A stretch of DNA of 64,000 nt from Branchiostoma floridae. Its lineage: Eukaryota; Chordata; Leptocardii; Amphioxiformes; Branchiostomatidae. The notes under the pieces were generated by a model. That model was given only the letters and a program-made list of their open reading frames with translations, was not told the origin of the DNA and searched no databases. A program made the position numbers and the translations under genes. The stretch's first letter is position 1. Every line of letters begins with the position of its first letter. Of the stretch, positions 50,501 to 57,300 are shown piece after piece. The DNA lies in NCBI RefSeq assembly GCF_000003815.2, contig NC_049987.1:12895434-12959433 (forward strand). Reading direction: 5' to 3'.

Positions 50501-50893
50501 TCCCAAAATATTACACAAGAAAAAAAAAAAAAAAGACTAAGAAGTAGTGAAAAAAATACAAAATCTGAAAAAATCCCATGGATGCGATAAAAACGTGGCT
50601 GAAAATGCGCAAATTCGCGTAAACAGTACGATCTGCTTCCGCGCCGGTATGCTAATTAGTAATCTGATCTCCTAACGCTTTTTGCCTACCAGTCAGCGCT
50701 CGTGCGCCGAATACCCCGGATGTAAACAATAACAGCGATTGCTCGTATGATCATGAAGGTCATTGAGTTCAAGTCAGAAAGAATGACTGTTGGCTTTTGA
50801 AAATACTGTCCATACAGATGACTAACTTACCTTCCACTCTTCTCTCTTTGATTCCTTCGGCGTTTTTCGCACTGAGGTCGACATCATCGCCAT
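41599..50893 (-). CDS. PDZ-like domain protein, host gene of the transposon
   Basis: Coding exons in gene order: 50831-50893, 43098-43159, 42617-42724, 41599-42334. Splice sites are consensus and phases agree, giving 969 nt and 322 residues. I do not recognise an ortholog. Residues 1-80 are charged and helical-looking. Residues 97-126 are near-perfect Ser-rich 8-residue repeats (SSGETSSI), followed by a Pro/Thr linker. Residues about 167-257 look like a PDZ-type fold, with GQFGVSL as a carboxylate-loop-like segment and PVGRLVAVN followed by a helix and RLRIQPL. The C-terminus is basic, then Cys-rich. The start is the ATG at 50893; the frame stays open upstream, so an earlier start or exon is possible. 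The first coding intron contains a complete 7.26-kb DNA transposon inserted 83 bp downstream of the splice donor. The gene model is good; the function is unknown. Confidence 0.75.
42189..42285 (-). repeat. 24-bp coding minisatellite
   Basis: Four units of about 24 bp (GAGCTGATGGAGCTCGTCTC on the plus strand), three of them nearly identical. They encode the Ser-rich repeats of the PDZ-like protein. The period is a multiple of three, so copy-number change keeps the frame. Confidence 0.9.
42822..42883 (+). repeat. Short tandem repeat, GGGTCTCAAGGTCAT units
   Basis: About three to four copies of a 16-17-bp unit in the intron between the second and third coding exons of the PDZ-like gene. No coding role. 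Confidence 0.8.
43486..43543 (+). repeat. Left terminal region of the transposon
   Basis: It holds the 12-bp terminal inverted repeat (43486-43497), then two exact TGACGTCA palindromes (43500-43507, 43521-43528) with a TTACGTCA between them, then the subterminal TGGTAGGCAAAAAGC. The palindromes match the CRE/bZIP consensus and lie about 80-110 bp upstream of the transposase ATG, so they may act in its promoter. Confidence 0.8.
43546..43588. repeat. Perfect 17-bp hairpin upstream of the transposase start
   Basis: CTGGTGGGCGAGGAGGG (43546-43562), a 9-base loop, then its exact complement (43572-43588). It ends 21 bases before the transposase ATG. It is GC-rich and would form a stable stem in DNA or in the 5' UTR. 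Possible roles are transposase binding or translational control; both are inference. Confidence 0.9.
43610..46440 (+). CDS. THAP-domain DDE transposase (DDE_Tnp_4), one-base frameshift
   Basis: Exons 43610-43820, 44490-44598, 44931-44998 and 45370-46440 have GT-AG introns with agreeing phases. The gene encodes about 485 residues if one base of the A10 run at 45906-45915 is discounted; as read, the frame stops at 45927. Residues 1-85 are a THAP zinc finger: Cys5 and Cys10 near the start, CSDHF at about 64-68, and PDYVPSLF just after. Residues about 150-197 are a coiled coil (REQLTKVQEEKCKLEQF region), 246-279 an HTH typical of Tnp_4 transposases, and 320-480 the DDE nuclease with Asp320 (IIDCSE), Asp395 (MADRGF) and Glu442 (HVERAIERIK). 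It should bind the element ends and perform cleavage and strand transfer. The ATG at 43610 is chosen because THAP domains begin M-P-x2-C. A 497-base gap lies in intron 1. The break may be a sequencing error or true decay. Confidence 0.88.
43913..44409. other. Assembly gap (497 N)
   Basis: Run of N inside intron 1 of the transposase. The exons on either side join in phase as a normal THAP sequence, so no coding exon need be missing. Confidence 0.99.
45398..45454 (+). repeat. 33-bp tandem duplication in transposase exon 4
   Basis: TGAAAGTGTAGAGACTCTGA occurs twice with a 33-bp period, encoding two copies of an 11-residue PESVETLRDPL-type unit just before the coiled coil. The copies are nearly identical and in frame. 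Confidence 0.85.
46685..50361 (-). CDS. SWIM zinc finger - YqaJ nuclease - PHD finger protein
   Basis: Exons in gene order: 50190-50361, 49810-50028, 49557-49650, 48840-48966, 47937-48437, 47508-47643, 46685-47241. All junctions are GT-AG and in phase, giving 1806 nt and 601 residues with no stop. Residues about 144-175 form a SWIM finger: C157-x-C159 then C167-x-H169, split over exons 3 and 4. Residues about 255-280 are acidic. Residues 329-545 are a YqaJ/lambda-exonuclease-type PD-(D/E)xK domain with W332...RKGRVTS, WGMKQEEKA (377-385), GASPDG (Asp421) and EIKCP (Glu435, Lys437). Residues 554-601 are a C4HC3 PHD finger very like that of ING proteins. It is the second gene of the ISL2EU-like transposon and converges on the transposase. 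The nuclease may process DNA ends or excision products, and the PHD finger may bind methylated histone H3; both roles are inference. Confidence 0.9.
48500..48599. other. Assembly gap (100 N)
   Basis: An exact 100-base run, probably a gap of unknown size, in intron 4 of the YqaJ gene. The flanking exons join in phase 0, so no exon is obviously missing. Confidence 0.99.
49205..49430 (+). other. Possible plus-strand exon inside YqaJ intron 3
   Basis: An acceptor-like ACTCTCAG precedes 49205 and a strong donor, ACAG|GTGAGT, follows 49430. One frame is open throughout and is rich in Thr, Asn and basic residues. No family is recognised and no partner exon was found. It could be a chance open frame in an intron of the opposite-strand gene. 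Confidence 0.25.
50677..50746 (-). repeat. Right terminal region of the transposon
   Basis: This holds the inverted GCTTTTTGCCTACCA (50677-50691) and the terminal GCGATTGCTCGT (50735-50746). The spacing between the two differs from the left end (about 43 versus 55 bases), and the CRE-like palindromes of the left end are absent, so the two ends are asymmetric. Confidence 0.8.
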
Positions 50894-51374
50894 GTCCAAC
50901 CTGGTCGCAAGTTCGGTAGACAAAGTTGTCGTTTTCGAACTCTCAGTCCTGACAAAGTCATCAGATCGGAAAAGTCGATAGAAAAACGTGAAATAGGTCA
51001 AAATTGAAATTGTCACTTGCTTCGTAGACAGCAAAACTACATGTATGCATTTCAAAATGTTCATAACAACACATAAATGGCAGAAATGCGTATTCCAATG
51101 AGTGTAAACTTGTCCTTATTGACTTTGAGTGACCTTGGTAGTTTAGGTGACCTCTGTGAACCAAATGACATAACAAGCTTCGTCATACCGCCACTTTGGG
51201 CGCTCAAACTGCCTTCCTAACAGGTGACCAACTCTTACGGGTAAGATATGACCGAGACTTGTAACTTTTCTGGGCTTTTTTTGCTAAATTCTTCACCTAA
51301 ACAGTAAAGAGAAAATTTCCCACCTGCTTCTCGAACAGGAAACTTTTGTGTGTGTGTAGAACCAGAGAACTTGT

Positions 51375-51386
51375 GTCCATGGCAAC
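51375..51386 (+). promoter_or_regulatory. RFX X-box-like site
   Basis: GTCCATGGCAAC contains a perfect CCATGGCAAC half of the RFX X-box. It lies about 480 bp upstream of the PDZ-like gene start codon. Single motif match only. Confidence 0.3.
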
Positions 51387-52308
51387 CAGAACAAACATCT
51401 CGATCGAACGTAGGGAGGAATGAACCTGCAGGCTGTGTGTTGGGAATTGAGCAAATATTACATTAGACGCATCATCATACTGATTTTTTTTACGAAATGT
51501 ACATTGACAAAGTGTTTACTTTAGCTTATTGCCAAGGTATAGTTGATAGTTTATTTGTATATGATATGAGAGCACATTGTTGTGTTTCGTTGCAGTGGCC
51601 GTCCGTGGGCATTCCTGTTTTCTTCAACACGAATACGCGGAGCAATAACAACCAGGTTGTGACTGTGAAACGTTTGGTGATGTGATGTTAATCTGCATAA
51701 CTATAAGCAGTTCTCGTTACCAGGTGAATGTAACTTGTCCACCACTGTAGACTCTGTGTGAATACAATAATCACCGAACATTTCTAAGGTATGAATTGTA
51801 CTTTTTCACACAAAACGCCCCTTGTTAATTTCTCTCCGTGGATGGATACTGCAAACGTATCGCAGTGAAAAAGTCGACGACACAGCGTGGATCAAAAGCG
51901 TCACCTAACGTTAGCAGTCGTAAATAAATAGTGTTATATGCATTCGTTTAAAAATGTTATCCTTGACCATGGATCAAATGCGCCACCTATAAATCTAAAC
52001 TAGTAATGCACACGTTTCACCATGAGCTGTGCTTTCAACACGGGCTTTGTGATGGATGTTTTTGTTATTTTAAAAGTGCCAATAAGGGAGCCTGAATAAG
52101 GCTACACCTATCACCTTGACCGTAAGTAACCTCTGTTTGGAGAATACAATAAGGCCACACTGACTAGAACTGTAAATGACAACCTCTGGAAGCTCCCAAG
52201 GTCACTCAAGTCAATAATGACAAGTTTACACTCACTGGAAGACGTATTTCTGCCATTTATCATGTTGTTATGAACAGATTTAGATGCGTGAATGTAGTTT
52301 TGCAACTA

Positions 52309-52487
52309 CAGTCAAACCTGTATTAGGGGCCACCTCTACAGAGGGGCCACCTGTCCATAGTGGCCACTTTTTGTTGGTCTCTTCGGGTATTTTATCTACA
52401 AGTTGCCACCTCTATACAGAGGCCACTTGTTTATAGTGGCCACATTTGTCCGGTCCCTTGAGTGGCCGCTATAGACAGGTTTGACTG
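52309..52487. mobile_element. Short MITE, CAGTCAAACCTG termini, copy 3
   Basis: This 179-bp element begins CAGTCAAACCTGTATTAGGG and ends CAGGTTTGACTG. TA precedes the left end and TG follows the right, consistent with one mutated TA duplication. Almost the whole element consists of GGCCAC-type subterminal repeats (about seven copies), so it is a deletion derivative of the 905-bp element at 1408. Confidence 0.85.
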
Positions 52488-52775
52488 TGCAAGTATAAAA
52501 GTTGAAAAGTCTTCCTTCAACGGTGTATCTGTCCTGGAAATGGACCACATGTGTCTTGATTTTTGCTGTTTTTATTGGCAGTCAGTCTATAATGTCCTTG
52601 TACGTACTGCTTACTTTTCAATCCAAATCAGCATTCAATGGACTGCATATCTGTGTGTAAACTATGGAGACATGTTTTCTTTTTCCCAATCTTCTCTTCA
52701 ATGAGATCAGTCTAACATCTGACTGACATGGGATACCATGAACCACAGCACAAACAAATCTTCTCAAAATGTAGG

Positions 52776-52781
52776 TTTATT
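52776..52781 (-). terminator. Candidate poly(A) signal AATAAA
   Basis: AATAAA on the minus strand, about 1.56 kb past the LRR gene stop codon. It would define a long 3' UTR. Unconfirmed. Confidence 0.35.
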
Positions 52782-54342
52782 GTTATGCACAAACTCCCTT
52801 TTCCATAATACCCCTGGTCATCCAAAAAGACACTTCCTGTGAAGGTGACATGAAAAGTCAAGATCAGATGATCCAAATACTTGTTTGGTGTCAGAATATT
52901 CTTTACAACCTCTTCCCTAGTAAACATGTTCACAAATTATATAATGTACAACTACGTCTTTACAAGGAGTGACTACAGTGCTATATCTTATAAAGCTACT
53001 GCAAAAGAATAAAATAAATGGATTAACTTTTACATATTCATTGTTGTAAAGGCCTACAATGATAACGAACAGGTTCTGAATTTCCTGGTTCCAAATCTTT
53101 GAATCATATGTGACCTACTGTTACACAGTTCAATTGGCATTCGAACTTATGAAAATCTATGATACAAATCATCAATTTACATCAACTTAAAACATCCCAA
53201 AAGATTGGGACAACTACAAGAGTAACGAATTGAGAATATAATACCATTTAGGTTGTATCAATGTTCCAGTCTCTGCAACATTACCAGACTTTCTGACCAC
53301 TAGAAACGGTTTATACAGCTACAATCCTGTACCTTCTTTGCTGACTTGTATAATTTGTAAATGCTATATACATCTGGTAGGTACAATATTTACAAAAAAA
53401 GGTTTATGTACATTATTGCCTCAATCTGTCCTTTTTGGTAAAAATAATGTTACCCAGATCTAAAGCTGTAATGACATTGTCAGTCAGTCAGTTCAGTGAA
53501 AATTCACTTTTTTTTCAAAGCAATTTTACATTTCCCCAATAAATAACATTTAGAACAGTTCAATGTATGAAAGCTACTACATCATGTAAGTTACTCCTTT
53601 TGGGAAATTCTGTAAAAAGACTTCCCCTGTGATAGTAACTGTGTGTTTTCTTTCTTAAAATTTCTTCTGAATTCATGAACAAAGTGAGCTTCTATGAAAA
53701 CCATGAAGCAAAGGTGGGACCTTCCAGTAAACAATGTTAACTTGAATAAAACAAGGAGACATTTGCACCTGAAGTGGAGTAAATTAAACACTACATATTG
53801 TGCCAACCTTGAGGACATCTTAATACATGCATGGTACGGTACAATAGGAAATAGCTATGGTACAATAGGAAATTGTGATTCAGCTATAGTAAGAGCATTG
53901 ACAAGGGACAATTTCTATACACTGAATAATTTCATATCATCAAAATAACATCCAAAGTACATGTATATGTAAACATACAGACTGAAACAGCTGAAGAATG
54001 TGCCTATGCTGGAATCATTAATAGAAATCCCTTTGTGCTTCCCCTATATTACACAACCAGAATTGCAGCCTATTGCACTACATGTATACAGCATAGCTGT
54101 ACAACAGGGATTCACAAAAACGGTGATATAGACTTGCTTTGTAATGTTTCCTATGTATCAGACATTACTGACCATCGGGTTGACATATCTAGGTGTGGTC
54201 AACTTGTTGCTAGGTGGGCCCAGCCTTTAACACGTGTCTGCAGCACACTGTGGCCACACTCTTGGCATGGAATCATCCTGTGTCTTCTCCTTTCCATCCA
54301 GCTGACTTCAGGACAACAGGACTTTGACCAAGATTTCTGCTA

Positions 54343-57300
54343 TCACTGATCCAGTGTGGACCACACCCCATTTTTGACATACATGTGTGCGTGCTTGTTG
54401 TACGGGATCCACTGCTGCCCTGTGGAGGAGGGCAGGTGTTCCCCCTCTACTGTCACCTCCCAGAAGTTCAGCATGTCCATGTACATGTGCAGCTTCACTC
54501 GGAACGAACAGCGGTGGCCTCGAGTCGAATCCTTGTTGCAGCCTACAAAATGGAAAAAAAAAAACGCTTTCTAAAAACTTTTGATCCACACAGATGCCTA
54601 CATTTATAGTAGCTCTGTATTAACACAATGCCTGATGCAACAAGTAAATAAATTAATAAAAATTATGCTTTCATTGCTACTTTGGTTTCACCCTCTATTT
54701 GTTCTCCATGGTGTTTGAGTGATCTGCAAGTTTCAAGGTAAATGATTTTCTAACATACTAGCATCACGGACAACAGTCACACAAATGTTGAATATGCAAA
54801 GAACATGACCTTTACCTCTAACACAGTCTCCTATACCACCACACTCTCGTTGGCAGTTGGTCTTCCCACTGCAAAACAGTGTCTCTCGAACTGCTACTGT
54901 GTTCTTGGCTTCACGAGTCTTTATCAGTTCCAACTTCTTCCTTCCAGCTTCTGTTAATTTGAATGTATCACTGAGAAACCCAGAGCCGTATCCTGTGCTT
55001 CCGAGACAGTCCACCTCCGTGTTGACCATGATCCGGCCACTGCGGATCATCCTGGCATTCTGGTACTCAGGAAACTGGTTGAGAAATTCGGGGAGGTCAT
55101 CTCCAGCCTGGATGAGGGCAGCTGCAGTGGTCCTACGTGTGGAGACTGGGGTGGGGTAGCTGGACACTGATGGCTTAGGGCTGGCTGGTGATTTCCCTTT
55201 ACCTGAGATTTAACAATGTGTCATTGAAATGATTTGCTTATCTTAAAACATTGTGAGACTGGTATCTGAAAATTAAGCTTCCTTACTGTCTACTCTGTAA
55301 CCAAATTATTAGTTCCTAATGACATACAATTGGAATATGTACGAATATGCCCAAAACATAGCAATACTTTAAAACGAAACAAAACTGTAGGTCTTATGTA
55401 AATAAAACACTGCCTGACTTACCCTGACCATTGCTGTGCCCACTGCAAGATGGGACTTCCTCATCTACACTGCCACTGGATGTCTTGCTTCCATCCTCCC
55501 TCTTTGTGCTTTCTCCTTCCCTTTGTTTTGTGGATCCTTCCTTGATGTTTGTGTCATGTCTTGAATCTTTATCTTCCTCTCCTGTTGGCTTTTCTGGAGA
55601 TTTAGTTTTCTTTGTCAACGACTTGCTGAGTTCTGGGCACAATTTGGCCATGTCTGTCTTGTCGTCGTCGGATGGCTTATTTGCTGTTGAGTTGTCTAAC
55701 ATTAATTTTGCCACTGTGCTACTTGCTGCTGTTTTTGACAATGGGACGTCTTCTTCGTCAGTATTTTCTTCTGAACTCTCAGATTCTATGCTTATTATTT
55801 CACTCTCTGCTGCTGTTTTTGTTTCTGTGTCACTGGTTCCATCCATTGCTTCTTTGCTATCTGCTGCTGTCTTTCCTTCCTTTTTAGGTGTCGCAGGTGT
55901 CTTCTCTGTACCTGTTATTGGAGAAAAGTCAAAAGTCAGATATTAAGTGCTTGAATTTGTTTTTGTTGTACCAGCTACAGCTTACCCAAAAAAAGCATTA
56001 TTTGTCCTGTCAATTGTAAGCTAAAGCACACAGTGTTTAACATGTGTGATCTGTCCTAAGGCCAGGACATGTTTATCAATACTGTATTACCTTCCTTCTT
56101 CTTCTTTTTCTTCTTCTTCTCACTTCCTTCATCATCATCCTTGTCAAAGTAATGCTCCATCACGATCCCCTCACAGTAGTCTGCAGCCACTTTGCAGTAC
56201 GCGTTCCACCAGTAGGGCATGTCGATAGTGAACTTTGACCCTTTGTGCTTGAGGAGGGCCTGGATGATTTTGGGCCCGTTGTCCTCGGCAGTGTAGATCC
56301 CTGAGATGTGCAGCTCTTTGACAGTGCTGTTTAAAGATGACACAACAAAAGCTTATATAAAACTGCAAGATGTATGCTCATTTGAACCAATGTTGCTTGA
56401 AATGACAGAACAGTTCTGTGGTAAACAATGTAAACAAAGTGTAAGGCTATTTTGGACAATGTGTTTGAACAAGTGGCACCCACCTGTTAGCATATAGAGC
56501 AGCACACAGTAGGGCGATGGTGTCATTAGAGATGGCCTGGGGAGACCAGGGACAGTCCACCTTCACGTACAGTTTTCTGTGGTGAAACAACATAAGATAC
56601 TTATGTATTTGTATCTTTAACTACTATGGCATAACACACTAGCTTAATAGAAATGTGCCACATATCATACAATGTTCAAGAAAACAACATTAGTTTGACA
56701 ACAGAGGTGACTTAAATGACTTAAATGTCATAATAACATTTTCTCTGCCAAATTCGGAGCAAATGACTAAGTCATGTTTCCTGAGATGAATACATGTACA
56801 CGTAGTCAAAAAATTTGTTACTGTAACAGACATATTCCTTGTTAATAGTGAATGTAACACAGAGAAAACAGTTAATGTGCTGTGAATACTTTACCTGAGG
56901 GTGCTATTGTTAGCCAGTAGGTCAGCCAGTGCCAGTACAGGAGGGTCCAGCGGGTCAGTGGACCAGCCACAGCCCATGTCCAGTGTGAACGCTCGCAGGT
57001 CACTGTTCTCCACAGCAGTTAACACCTCCGTCAGGTCATCTGAGTTCACAGGGGCCGGGCTGTGGAACTTCACCTGTCAATGGGATTCAACAGATCTCTG
57101 ATGAAGAGTTATTGCTAGGATAGTAGCTGTCTAAAGTGTTAACATTTCCATCCTCACCTTCCCTGTAACACTTATAAGTTTCAAAGCAAACTAAGCATCA
57201 TTATGATGTCACCATTTGAAGGGATATTTATATTTCAGCCATACCATATATGGTATGGTGAAATATATTGTATTCGTAATGTTTCTTTCTTTCTTTCTTT

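Larger units (their letters stand above)
43486..50746. mobile_element. ISL2EU/IS4EU-like DNA transposon, complete
   Basis: The element spans 7261 bp including two N gaps. The left end ACGAGCGATCGC (43486-43497) and right end reverse complement ACGAGCAATCGC (50735-50746) match at 11 of 12 positions. AT lies directly outside both ends (43484-43485, 50747-50748), a 2-bp target duplication. A 15-bp subterminal inverted pair, TGGTAGGCAAAAAGC, lies at 43529-43543 and, inverted, at 50677-50691. Inside are two convergent genes, a THAP-DDE transposase (plus) and a SWIM-YqaJ-PHD protein (minus), with stop codons 244 bp apart. From memory, this pairing of a THAP-containing transposase with a YqaJ nuclease is the hallmark of ISL2EU/IS4EU transposons. 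The element lies wholly inside an intron of a minus-strand gene. Confidence 0.9.
50894..54342. other. Intergenic region and probable 3' UTR
   Basis: The left part is the upstream region of the PDZ-like gene. The 179-bp MITE lies at 52309-52487. From about 52776 to 54342 the sequence is AT-rich and free of recognisable repeats, and could be a long 3' UTR of the minus-strand LRR gene. Apart from these I see no gene. Confidence 0.55.

Noticed and set aside
55431-55946. 171-codon plus-strand open frame
   Set aside because: It is the antisense shadow of the Ser/Glu/Lys-rich exon of the minus-strand LRR gene, whose splice sites and phase fit.
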